Source of the DNA: Holacanthus passer | Lineage: Eukaryota; Chordata; Actinopteri; Pomacanthidae | Assembly (NCBI GenBank): GCA_025331565.1 | Contig: JAFREQ010000027.1 | Location: forward strand, 868,001-932,000 | DNA: 64,000 nt | Reading direction: 5' to 3' | Part shown: positions 47,475-59,668 of the stretch, in pieces | Position numbering within the stretch: position 1 is the first letter of the stretch | How the letters are laid out: every line of letters begins with the position of its first letter | Notes under the pieces: generated by a model | Databases searched by the model: none | The model's input: the letters and a program-made list of their open reading frames with translations, nothing else | Told to the model about the DNA's origin: nothing | Translations under genes and position numbers: made by a program

Positions 47475-49564
47475 GGGCGTGGTGATCCTCTCACTCTCCC
47501 GGGTCTCTGATTACTGCTCTGTCTACTCACCTGCTCCAAGCCACACACCTGCAATCCATCAACTCATCTGCTCAGCAGTGTGTCAGCTCCAGTTCTTCAT
47601 CCACTCTTCACCTGATCGCTCCATCTACCACTGTTGTAGCTGCACAACTGGGCCTGCTTGTGTTATTAGTGCTAGTTCCTTGTGTTATGTGCCTGCTCTC
47701 ACCTCCAGATCTCACAACCCCAGAAGTCTGTGATGTTGGTTCCACATATCATTGGCAGTGTATTAAGAAAAAGTGTCAATAAAATTAAGATTCATTTTGA
47801 TTTGAGCAACAGTTTTAAATCACGTCCAACAAAACTTTCGGGCTTCCAAAATTAAAACTGTCCCACCTAAAACCCATTTCTACTCTCCAGTGTTGTGTAA
47901 CCTCCAGGCAGTCACCCTCGGGACCACATGGCACATGAACATCTTCCTCATTAAATTACAGGACAATTAAGTAAACGCACACAGCCGAGGTAGGCAAAGA
48001 CAAGTGGCCGCACATCTGTTACAGAAGTTACAGAAACAAATACAAGCGCTGTGTCTCTGCCAGGCTCACATACTGCACACACTCACATGCGAGAGCATTT
48101 CCAAAGGGGGCAGAATACCGTATGGGGCTGCCAAATCCAAAGTCACCTTGTCTCAACTTGGCTGGATCTGATGTGTTACACTGTTTTGTGACAAGACTTC
48201 TTCAAATACCTTCAATACCATGTTGCTATATCCGCCGCTACCCAATTATCGGTCATGCTCAAGGAGAGAATTATTTTTGTCATTTTCTTTCTCTCTGTAG
48301 AGCTTGTATTGCCGTATCCGCTCTCTCGCGGTGACTGTGAACCCGAGACTGATCTTAATGGAAATTATGTACCTTAAAGATCTCATCTGTGTAAGTTGGT
48401 GCCAAAGCTGACCAAGTGGTACATCTGTCACTTTTTAATTTCTTTGCAGCTTTTGCTGTTCACGATGACATGCGACCTAACTTCGCTTGTCAGAATCTTC
48501 ACAACTTTGTCTTCTAAATCTTGTGAATGTTAATGCACCAAAATCTGATTATAATGAAGAGTCAGCGGCAAAATCCCTGGATATAATAGAGGCTTAGTTT
48601 CTTGTCATTCTAGCTGGAAGGACGCTTGCCAACGTGAAGCTCGGGCTTGGGTTGTTGGTGTCAAATTTGCTGCCCAAATGAAATAACACATTCAATGACA
48701 TTGGTGTTAAAAGAATAATTACTTTGCATTTTTGCCGCGCTCTATTGTTCTGCGTAATGTAATACACAGGTCTAAGCAGGAGACACATTTTGTTTTTAAT
48801 GCATGTTTGAATTTGCATAAGTTCCCATTATCTTCAAGGGGAGCGAAAACACCTGCGATGAAAGGGAAAAAGAGGTTTTACTATATATAGTGTGCTTAAG
48901 GACATCATATACTGAAACAAAACACTTTCTTCAAACTTCAACTATTGTAGGACATTTAGACCTGCATCCCCAAACCAAAATGCAAAATTACATTTCAGCT
49001 AAATGTTCAAGAACCACACTCACATGAAACAACATGCCAAAACAGATTTCCTTTATTTTCACGCAGGAGTAACCTCCGATCTACATTATAAAGATGATCA
49101 TACACTCTCAAACTCCATTCTGTATGGTTGACATGGTGTTTTTTTCACCTAAAAGCATTTAAAAGAGGATTTGAACAATTATTACCATGTGATCTAAGAA
49201 AAGGAAGAATAACAAAAGAAAGAGAATAAATCCCATTTTATGATGAATCATACACAGTTCAGTTTTTCAAATGTAACTTTATTTGTAGCAAATTGCATTT
49301 TTTTAAAGGAAAGAGTGATGTATTTCCACAAATGAATAATTCTAAAACCAGAGGAAAATATTGGGCGTGAATAGTTGACTATTCGGAGATTTGATCTGAG
49401 GAGCCTGATTCGACCACCAATCTCACTGTTTAATCGTCGCAGCGGCGTGAAAATGTGGTTTTGAAATGCATCGTTCAAACTGAGCTTTATGTCTGATTCT
49501 ACATAGAATTGCCTGCTTTCTTTCAATAAATCATTATATACAGCCTACGATCTCACGCTTTCCA

Positions 49565-50370
49565 TGAATCTGGAGCAAGATGTTGCAACGGAATTCTGTC
49601 TATTTGATGCTCGATCGCCTGATGAAGCAAAGGGGGCCAGTTTCTGAAAGAATCAAGTGTCAGAAAACGGCCCGCCTGAGATCTAGAGCTCACAAGATCC
49701 CAGCGGAGAACAGCAGAGGACACAGTCAATGTTCACAAGCCAATGATCACCCTGACAGAGCTTTTGAACACATCACTGTCTGAAACTGTTTCGACGCTCA
49801 TGAACATTAAGAGACGACACTTGGCGGCGCGTGACACCGATGGCAAGGTCATTAAAGCCTTCAAGGCTTCGCTGAGCAACAGACTCCAAGAGCGACTATT
49901 GGAGACCAGCATTTATATCAAACCTGTTGTTCTTGATCCACGTTTCAAGAAGCTCTTTTTTTCACTGATGAGCAAAAGGACAAGGCATATTCAGTGGTGG
50001 CCTCTAGCTGACAGGCCTTTCCAGGAAAACGACAGCTCCCAAAGAGGAAGAGACCGACCAGGTGATGGCAATGCTGCTGTCCAGTGATGAAGAGGAGGAG
50101 CAGCAACGTGAAGAAGGCAGTGAGATGAAGGCTCATATAAAGGACTCCTCAAAAAGCAATCTAGGAGTGCTGGAACGGAGGCAAAAAAAAAAATGAGGAG
50201 AGATACCCAAAGCTGTCAAGAGCCGCAAAAAGAATCGGCAGCATCCCATCCACCTCCAAACCATCAGAGAAGGATATTCTCCAAGGAAGGTTTCATTGTC
50301 AGCAAAACAAGGAGCACGCTTCTCCCAGGCAACACGAACAAGTAGGTTTTTCCTCACGATTGGAAATGAG
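49565..50370 (+). pseudogene. hAT-superfamily transposase relic (C-terminal half)
   Basis: Frame-shifted pieces in hAT order. QDVAT-(2-nt loss)-NSVYLMLDRLMKQR corresponds to the usual DVxTRWNSxxxML block. Then come MITLTELLNTSLSETVSTLM, the LDPRFKKLFF motif (LDPRFKK at 49932-49952), an acidic spacer near 50070-50130, and the C-terminal dimerisation region RYPKLSRAAKRIGSIPSTSK and FIVSKTRSTLLPGNTNK (to about 50343). At least three frameshifts are present. No terminal inverted repeats were recognised, so the element borders are unknown. Confidence 0.8.
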
Positions 50371-52859
50371 TCGAGGGCTCAGTGAAAGGCTTTACAGCGC
50401 GCTCGCACACAGTTTGGAAATAATGAAGTGAGCGGTGGACACAGGCAATTTTAGCCAGTGTGATTTCATTTGCTGACATTGAACTGAATGATTCGTCCGA
50501 CCTGCAGAGTTTGATAGAGGATGATTAGGTCTCTCCATTTATTTATTTGTTTTTTAACCCATCTATTTAATCCGAAATGTTGTTGTACGTTTCATTCTAC
50601 TTTGTGTGAATGTTAAAGAGTAAATAGTGTTCATTTCATATTGCCTTTAATTTCTAGCTTGTAGAGAATCACCTTAACTTTAGATGATGAGAAACCAAGG
50701 CATGAGTTACCTCATTCGTTATTTAAACATATGTATTTTTTAAAGTTCTTTATGTTTTATATGCCACATTGTATGATGTTAGATTTGAATATAGCAACCT
50801 TCTATATTCTAGAGAAATTTGGAATAATAATTAATTTTCTTATCGTAAAGTTACCATAATGCAGACAATCATAAAATAAATTCTTAGGCCTTGAAGTGAA
50901 AAAGACAAATCGTTTAATTGCGTTTCACCTCTTTCGTCTGATGTGAAACAAATGAAAAGCCAATGTCACAAGTGAGAATATGGATCAATTAGCAAAAAAA
51001 CCCATGACCGGCAAGACTTGACACACAAACATACATATTCGTAAATTCTTAGACCATGACAATTGGTTGACATAACACATACATCTGATTTTTGCACTCT
51101 GTAGTGTAGTGTAGACCTTTACAAGTTGATAATGAGAAATTCCTTTTCTTCTTCTTGATTTAGTTTCACATGGGTCATCCCAAAATATCTCCATATATAA
51201 TAAATGATAAAAGAGAGTCACATTGAAGCAGCTTGTTTATTTGGCACTTTGCTCTTCTACTGTCCTGAACACTGCTGGTTCGCGGTGCGTTGCACTGAGG
51301 GGAACATATGGGGTTAATGAACTGTGCTGTATGGGACATATGTCTTGTCCTGCTTGGTGGAACAGTTTGTCCTTTTTTCCAAGAGTCTATGTCCGGGCTG
51401 TAATACCCCACTGTGAACGGACACCACTCCAAAGGTCAGTGTGTTATGTTATGTGTACATGTTCCTGTGTGTCTATGTCTTGATGGACGATTGCTTTTTG
51501 GGCTTCAGTGTCACTTTGTTGGGACGAAGAGGCTTCCTTGTGTCATTTAACTTGAATCTTCAAAAACATTTTTTTTAAAACAGGAGAAACATAAAGTAAC
51601 ATACTCTTTGAATGACTGCTGTGTCTAAAGGGCCGGAGAAGGTTATAGTTGAGGACAGCGACTTAAAGACATTATGTTTAAAAAGGTGTCTGACAGATCC
51701 CACTTTTCCAGCCATAATACATGAAAGCAGCACTCTCGAATTTAATAATTTGGGCCGGCCCAATGTGATGGAAATGGTCATGGCTCCTTCCATATTTAAT
51801 GGCAGTCGATTACCGCCGCTGTCAAGGGAGCAAGTGCACTTTCATCCACGAGAGCTAGTCAGTAGATACGAGCAGTCTTTACAAAGAGGCCCAGTGGTTT
51901 GTACGAGCGTTTGAGTGCGACAGCGTGCGACACAGAGCCAGCGAACTTGATATTATAGCTCATTATTTAGCCACAGGGTGAGCTAATTAATGTTTGTATC
52001 TGAGATTCGGCTGTAATGGCGCGATGGGGTAAATTATAGCTTGTACGATGACAGGAACAAGATAAATGTACAATAAGAGGACGCCAACAATGCATGCTAA
52101 TTTGTCTCGAAGAGATAATTGTTCCCTTTTTGCTCAGCAATGCTGCCTTAACACTGATTAAGTTATTATGAGACATGTCGCAATTTTCACCCACAGGAAT
52201 GGTGGCAGTCTATTGAGTGCAAGTTTCTCATTTTCTACCAGACTAGAACTCTGTTTTCCCCCCTCGCTATAAATCCCTTTAGATGTGCTGCGGCATGCAA
52301 CTTCAACACACCTCTTTTGACAGAGTTTATAGAAAACTCGCCTGTATTGCTCAGACTGTCCTTTTGTGCTGCGAGGTGATGCTGTCCTTGCACTAAATAC
52401 ACTACACGCTGCAGGGAATTCTTTAAACTGTCAATACATCTCTGCAGAGATGGAAAGAACACAATACTCCTGTACATTTACTGCAGTAGGTGAAAAAGTC
52501 TGATTTGTTCTCCTCTGTTTCTTCGCAGCCTCGACGCAGCTGTACATCGAGTTCACACAAACAGCTCCGTCTGGATGCCCCTCACATAACTGGCAGAAAA
52601 AGAAACGCAGGGATTGAATCATCTCCAACATAAGGCGCTCTGTTTTTATTTGTTTGTTGGTCACGATGTGGAATATTTAAAGAAGACATATAGAAATTCT
52701 TTCAAAAGCAAAACTCGCCTGGACACTGCTGCACGACAGAAATTACATACACACATACACACAATCTGATTCATGTCCCAAATATTCAGCCATACTCAGG
52801 ACATTCATCCCCCTTTGAACTCTGAGCTAGAATGCTGTTTCAACAGGTCGCCGCTTTAT
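50371..52859. other. Intergenic stretch; candidate regulatory block
   Basis: 51600-52180 is non-repetitive with many TAAT cores and a 100-codon frame of unknown nature (see findings). The rest is AT-rich and featureless. Confidence 0.45.
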
Positions 52860-53360
52860 TTACTTTAAATGTCACATATTATATTCCTTTTTAACAAGTT
52901 AATATAGGTCTCTGTGATCCCTAAATGTGTATGTGTAAATGTGTAAATGTGAATTTTTTCTGGCTGAAAATACCACACAGATCACACATTCAGGCATGCC
53001 TATAGTCTATAACCTTCTGTTTCAGTCCTGTTCTCGACGGACTGTTTCTGTAGCTTAAATGCGATTTTTGTTTTTTGATTGTTGAGGTGTTCAATCATTT
53101 TATTGTTATGTGTGGAACAGCAGGGTTTGCTGCAACATTCCTCACATTCTTCTTCCTTGTCACCTGCATTACCCACAATGCAACTCCACTGCAGCGTGTT
53201 TGGTTGTAGATGCAGGTGCCTGTAATGGCTGATAGCTTCAAGGTGCAAGGCCTCAAGCAGAGATGAAAAGCGGGTGCAGAGGTCGGGTAGCCTCACATCC
53301 CCAGATTCTTTTCGTTTTACTTCAGCTTGAACCAACAACATAAGACTGAGCAGCATCACA
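52860..53360. repeat. Probable dispersed fish repeat
   Basis: The segment from TTTAAATGTCACATATTAT through AACAAGTTAATATAGGTCTC and AAAATACCACACAGATCA resembles a high-copy teleost repeat from memory. On the - strand, GGAGTTGCATTGTGGGTAAT is likewise a motif seen in fish dispersed repeats. A 119-codon open frame on the - strand (53000-53359) with a Cys cluster (EECCSKPCC) lies inside it and is most likely fortuitous. Confidence 0.4.
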
Positions 53361-54929
53361 AGGCTTTAAACTATTTTTTCACATATGCATCATAGCTCCC
53401 AAAAACCTATAAATAGACTTTGACGTGTAAAAGCGATGTTTAAATTTCCTTTAAAAAAGAGCTCGAACACCACTGAGTGGAAGACCATGAAAACTTTATG
53501 GTTATAAAAAGCAGACATACTGATACAGCGTGTTTTATCACATAAACTTGTTAGAGTGATCAATATATATTATTTACAGATGGATGTACAGAGAGAGATG
53601 GGACTACAGTGCACTGGAGGAAGAAAGATCAACTCAGATGGGAGGTAGGGAAAGAGTGATGGAGTGCGAGTGCGTGTGTGCAGTTGGCTTGCTTGCTGCA
53701 TGGCTGGCATATTCTCAGTTGGATGAGAGGACATTTATGTGATGTCAGCACGCATTAACCTCTCTGAAAATACATCGGAAACAAATAGGGACACATGTGC
53801 CCAGATCCCACCAGCTCTAAGTAACAAGCCTCTGGAAGGAGAGGCTATGCTGGACAACACAGAGCAGATCCAAAAATAGAAATGGAAAGATGAAAGTGGA
53901 AGGCTTCTTGAGAAAACACAGGCTGTCCAAGACTCTTCACAAATAGTGGATGAAATGTAGAATTCGGGATTAGATTTGTGTGCAAAAATTATGCGCAAAA
54001 TCAATTGCAAAAGCAAACAAAAGCTTATCAGTAAGTGGTTTGTTTTGGTTTGCTTGTTTAAGAAGTCCAGAATTACTTTGATGACTCTTGTACTGTAGCA
54101 CCTTGTCAGGTTGATCTGCCATAACATGTATAGTTTCAAGGGCACTGGTCAGGTTTGTCGTGATTATATACTATATGAGAAGGTGGAAAAACCAATACAC
54201 TGTTTTAATTGGCCGTTGGTTAATAGGTCTAAGATGCTAATTGTACGGGTTGTAGGTTGACATGTTAATGTCAGTGAAAGGTACAGTACAGTGTTAATAA
54301 CAACAGGTTTCTGTGCGTGCACATGTAAAGCCTAATTAAATCCAACTGCATGTTACAGCTACACAAGTGCTATCTGAGACACTTCATGATGGACATTTGA
54401 GCGTGGAGATTTATTCTTTACCTTGAGATTGCACATCTGTGTTAAATCATTGTAAATTCAATGTTCTCTTACGAGCTTTTGACTGTACCTCACATCCTTC
54501 TTTGACAAATGGAACTTGCGCCTCGTGTCCTCATGTAATGTGAGCAGGGGTTCCCAATTTCCTTTGTCCAACACACTCCCACAGTCCTATCAGATGGGCT
54601 CAGGTTCCCCTTCATCACATCCCTTTGATAGATGGGATGGTCTTGGAACTGGAGTTATTTTTTTAAAGTTACACTGCAGAGAAAACACATTGGCTGTGGT
54701 GCATCTGTGGCTCCACCTGTGAATCCATACAAGACATAGTGATTGTGTGCAACCTTTCATATTGCAGGTCTGTTTTGTCCTTTTCACAATAGGCTCATTC
54801 ATGTGTGCGTGTGTGCAGTTTTTTTTTTTTTTTTTTTGCTTAGTTTCTTTGGACCTCATCTGTTTTTGGACTTTTGATTCTTGCCTGCTACGAGCTGGAT
54901 TTCTTTGCCTCTTTTAGACAACCGATTCA
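53361..54929. other. Intergenic stretch, nothing recognised
   Basis: AT-rich; a poly(T) run at 54819. A 136-codon - strand frame at 53735-54145 has no recognisable family. Confidence 0.45.
54819..54837. repeat. Poly(T) tract
   Basis: A run of 19 T after a short TG stretch. Confidence 0.9.
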
Positions 54930-55060
54930 TTTTGACCCTTACCTGCCTGACCATCCTGTAAGGTTTTGTACCTTTTTTGTGTGAAATTACTAAACTGCAA
55001 TAGCTCTACTTTTGGCGTCTGCATTTGAGTACTATTCCCTGTGTTCCTGTCACTCCAGCC
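54930..55060 (+). repeat. Diverged repeat pair, copy 1
   Basis: TGACCCTTACCTGCCTGAC through GCGTCTGCATTTGAGTACTA and TCCCTGTGTTCCTGTC. It aligns with 60290-60418. This C/T-rich module before GTCTGCATTTGGGTCC is familiar from fish mobile elements, but I cannot name the family. Confidence 0.5.
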
Positions 55061-58000
55061 TCCTCAACACGTCTGCACCTCGGCTTGCTTGCTTTCAGCT
55101 ACCTAGTTCCCGGCCATCTCCAGCACCTGAGTCGGCCTTCAGCCAGTTCCTGAGTTGACTAGCACAGAACCAGCCAGTTCCCTGCCTGATCCGGCCCTTG
55201 AGCCACCTTTTGGGAAGACCCCCAGAAGGAAGCCAGGCTCCCGGCGACATATCGGCTCCCTGTTGTCCAACTCCCTGGTCTCTTTCTTGCTGCTCTAGAG
55301 CCAGACGGCCTCAAGCCTACCTCCCAGTCTGCTGGCCTCCAACCTGCCTCCCTGTGTTCTGCTACCTCTGCTCCATTACTTTCAGCGTATCCAACTTTTC
55401 TGCTTACTTGTAACCGCACCACAGTTTGTGACATTTCATTGTCGGGTTGGTTGGAAAATGAGATGTGTCTGGTGCGGTTGGCTTGTCTTAGCTGGAAGGT
55501 TACTGGTTATTATAGTAATGAATATATTAAAGATGAGGATCACAACATGCTGTAATCCTACTGTATATGTTTTCCTCTGACACAGAAATATTTGGATATA
55601 TAATTATTTTATTTTCATTCCTGTCGATTACTTTTTGACAGCATCTACTCTGAATTGTGTGAAAAGAAACATCCTTTCCTGTAATATTAGATTCAAAGCC
55701 CAATTCTTCATATTTATGCTCTGACACTCTAATAATGTGAATAATTCATGTGCATAATTGATGATGTTTATGTGCATATGCATAATTAGATGGCTATGCT
55801 TGCTTAATAGTTGAAAGGACCTCTTGCATGTTCAATGGATTTTGAGCATACAGACATGCCTGGGAGCCAATGTGTGGGTTTGAATGGCTGTTAGGGTACT
55901 TAGGTGCGCTTTTTCTCACATTAAGTAATCAACTCAACTCTGCTCTTTAATTGTTACCGCCACCCGCCAGAACTATTTGGGAGAGCACCTTGCTTTCTCC
56001 CTTTCTTCGCAGCGATGAAACTGTCCACCTACTCTTTCTATCTCTCCCACTCGCTCTCTAAAACCTCGAACCAAAGGCAGCGAGGGCTGCTCTGGCCCTC
56101 TGGGCTTTGTCAGCCAGCTCCTGGCTCCCACGTTACAGACAGTCCAGTGTTTTCCTAGCACTGCCTTGTGGGCAGAGATGCTAATTTGAAGTGTTCCTGG
56201 ATGAGACAGCTCTGCGAGAATATAAGCCAGAGTCCACAGAGAAGGACTTCTAATGCCTCCATGCTTTAATGCTCTTCTATCAGAAGTGCAAACGTGAGAG
56301 CTGGTTTTAGAAAGCTAAATTACCCTGGCAGGCTGTGCTACCCAGGGAAAGGTAGCTTTTGTGGGTTGTGGCTCCCAAAAATAGTTTCACAAGGCATTGA
56401 CGCCGTAAATTTTTAATGCTTGTGCATTCTGTAATGGGAAGCCAAATAAACAAGTCCCACAATATAAACGAAGCAGATTTTCACAAGCTAAAATGGGAAG
56501 AAACTGTGTCACCTGAGGGATTCACAGAACTAATGAAGCGAAAAGAACCGTGTCTTCAAGCCTGTTGATCAGCTCTGGGTTTAGCAGCTAACTGATATTA
56601 ATCCTGTAGTTATGGGAACATCCTTCTCAACACGACCCTTTAAGCAATAATTGCAGTCATTAAATCTCTTATCTTGCAGAAATAATTTAGATGAATACTT
56701 TGCTCTGTAATGCAATTCTTGTTATAATCATAAAGTGTAAGAACAGGCAGCTGCTAATGAGCCCCATATTTATCAAGATTAGTTTTTGCCACTTTGTTTG
56801 ACGGCACAGAAAGGAAATATGGGGAAAGACAGAGGAGTATGACACCAACAAAGATCAAACTTTGTCTTCAAGATCTCAACAACCACTAACTAGATTCAAT
56901 GAATTCAGATATTTATGGTCCCAAAAGCAAAGATTTGTTGATCCTCTAACCTTTGTTTTATCATCATCACAAGTTCTTCTTGTCCAACATAAGGAATCTA
57001 AAAAATTAACAAAATGTTCACTTGGATCAAGGAATCAAAATCCATTTGGCAGAATTACATGACATGAACTTAATATAAACGTGTATTCTGTCCAACACTT
57101 TCACTTTGTGGGTTTTGATGAACATGACAGTGTGGGGGCTGCTAGCAGGCCTTTTGTCTTTGTTTTCCTGTCAGTGAAAGTGAACATTCAGATGTATTTA
57201 CGGTCGTGTTTTTTTGTATGGCCCCAAAACACAGTCCCATTTTACTTTCTCTCGCACAATTGAAATGATTGATATCTCATTTGCAATGTAATAAATCACC
57301 CTTTTTTAACAGCTCATGCTGCATTGTCTTTATATAACAACACAATTTAGTACAAAGACCTCCAGTGTGTTTACATCCTAGCTCCAGTCTTTTGTGTGTG
57401 CTGGTGTGCAAGGCCAAAAACATTCTTTGTTGGATAGGAAGTGATGAACAGGATTATCACTTTGGTTTTTCAATTATGACTCTATAAAAGAGGAGAGCTG
57501 GTTCTTCTTCCTTGGAGGGACACTATGTTGTGAGGTAAATGCACCATTTGTGTCCTGTTGACAGGTGCTGAGTTGGCCAAACAGCAGGTATGACTGCAGA
57601 TGTTGCAGTCATACCCCAGGCCCCTCGCTCATACTGATTCTTTAATAGTAATGAGGACAGTAATAACAACTTTTTTTGAACCATATCTGTAAAGAGCAAA
57701 AAAGCTAAAATGTAAAATGCAATATGAGGAGAAACAATAAGTGTGGTAAAGCCCACAATGCAATAAGAATCCAATATTATCACAGTTCATATTGTTAATA
57801 AACTATAGCCTCCAAATGTGATGAGTTTATATATTGCAGCGGGATTATTTCATCACAGATCTAAGGACAATATCTTTTTTGCCAAATATTTTAATAAAAT
57901 AAACAAGTAGTAGAAATAAAAGTCTTTTAATTTACTGTGATACTATTTTGAGTGTGGCTGTTTTGTTGTCGTAGATTTGCATCATGATGTGTTTTCTACC

Positions 58001-59251
58001 TGAGGTCTGGTGTTAATATGACTCATACAAGATTTTTTTTTCTATTGCGTCATCACATTAATAACATTTGTACATCATGTCACAAGACAAATATCAAAAT
58101 CAATCCAATACCATAAGTAGCAGAAAAGAAAAGCAGCTGGTGTAAGACTGCAGCAGGATTTTCAGTCTGGATTTGTTTTGGCAGGGGCTGCAGTGTCCTT
58201 GATATGTTATGACACTTTATTAAAAAGTGTAGTTCATCAATCATAAACTCTCTGCACATTTGTTCAGTATTTACTATTATTAGACATTTACTATTAGCAA
58301 AATTAGTAAATTTACTTTTGCTCAAAAACTTTGTATCATGGAAGACAGGGAGATTCTCTTTACTAACCATGAATGCAGTGAATGCAATGGTCACGAATAC
58401 AGGCAAATAAGAGTAGGGCTGTAATCACCTATGGGTTCTTTTCAGCAACATAAGGAGAAAATATTTTAATGTATCGCTCCATTATATATGACCCTGGCTA
58501 GTCACTTAACTTGGCTCTTCCTGGAGACTCTGCTATTTGTCTTGCAACCTCATGCAAGACACCTTTTTGTCATTTTTACACTTTGGTTCTCTTGCACAAA
58601 TGAGATATAATGTATTAATTAATGAGCTTTCAAGGTGCTTTTATGTATGTTCCGTTACCTATGAACAGAGCCGATCTTGCCATTTCCCCCTGCTTCCACT
58701 CTTTATGCAAAATTCAGCTGAAACTGCTGGATGCGGCTACAAATTTTCAGCCGTCAGACATGAGAGTGGCATCAATCTTCTCATCTAACTCTCTGCAAGA
58801 AAGTGAGTGTTTCCCAAACTGTCAAACTATTAAACGGAGATAAAGTGACTCAGAAACACTGCAAGCCCAGCATTTGTTCTTATCCTCTTTAAAGATTAGC
58901 ACCCAGAGTAGCAGTTGATAACAACCAAAGCGCACATGAACGAGGGATTTGGAAAAACGAGACAAGACTTCCAATTAGGCCCTATCTGTAAAAGCAGCGC
59001 ATACTGTAGCCCTCAGTGGGACTAACTGATGTGGATAAAAGTCTGCGACCTTAACGCACAACTTGAGCCCACATTACACACACTGCAGCTGCCCAGTCAA
59101 CCACTCAGTCAATGTTCAGGTTCTTAGTAACACATGATGGGAATGTGAAGAGGTCAGAAACGACTGGACCTGCTGGTCATCAGAAAAACACTTACTTCTT
59201 CATGGTTTCACTTTGTTTGAAGCACAAGCTACAGTAGCTTCATTATTATAA
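55061..59251. other. Intergenic stretch without recognised genes
   Basis: 55061-55430 is C/T-rich and probably continues the mobile-element-like sequence before it. 56290-56520 is unique and may be regulatory. The 57587-57615 hairpin is the only structured signal. Confidence 0.45.
57587..57615. repeat. Perfect 12-bp inverted repeat, 5-nt loop
   Basis: GGTATGACTGCA and TGCAGTCATACC flank the loop GATGT. No known element or RNA is recognised. Confidence 0.8.
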
Positions 59252-59668
59252 CCCTGATTCCAAAAACGTTATATTAACGGATACTGCGTAAAACATAAAT
59301 AGGACAGAATGAAACAATTTGCTATTCCTTTTCCACATATACTCAATTTAAAACAGTACAAAGACAATATATTTAATGTTTCCTCATCAGCTGCATTGAT
59401 TTTTGTAAATATCTGCTTATTCTGAAATTGATGGCAGCAACATGTTTCAAACAAAACACCTGTTTGGATCATTCCACAGGTAAACAGGTAACAGGTGATA
59501 GTATCATGATTGGGTATGAAAGGTTCATCCTGGAAAGACTCAGTCGCTCACGAGCGAGGATGGAGAGAGGTTCAACACTTTGTGAACACATGATTGTAGA
59601 AAGGAGATTAATACATGAGCTAAAGTAGACTTTGTAAACAGCGTCCCAACTTTTTTGGAATCAGGGCT
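59252..59668 (+). mobile_element. Tc1-type MITE, copy 3, with clear inverted repeats
   Basis: The best-bounded copy: CCCTGATTCCAAAAA at the left and TTTTTTGGAATCAGGG at the right form terminal inverted repeats. The interior matches copies 1 and 2 but lacks a segment of roughly 50 bp after GTTTCAAACAA that the others retain. Confidence 0.8.

Larger units (their letters stand above)
45861..49564. other. Intergenic stretch; GA and GT repeats, TAAT block
   Basis: A non-repetitive block at 46300-46420 resembles conserved non-coding DNA. The compound GT repeat is at 47383. 47500-47790, ending near AATAAAATTAAG, may be an old mobile-element end. No gene seen. Confidence 0.45.

Noticed and set aside
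47243..47733. Cys/Val-rich and His/Thr-rich frames
   Set aside because: Products of the GT/AC microsatellite on either strand.
53735..54145. 136-codon - strand frame
   Set aside because: No recognisable motif and low-complexity hydrophobic composition; treated as fortuitous.
57478..57500. TATAAAAGAG as a promoter of a downstream gene
   Set aside because: No coding sequence or exon-like structure follows it.
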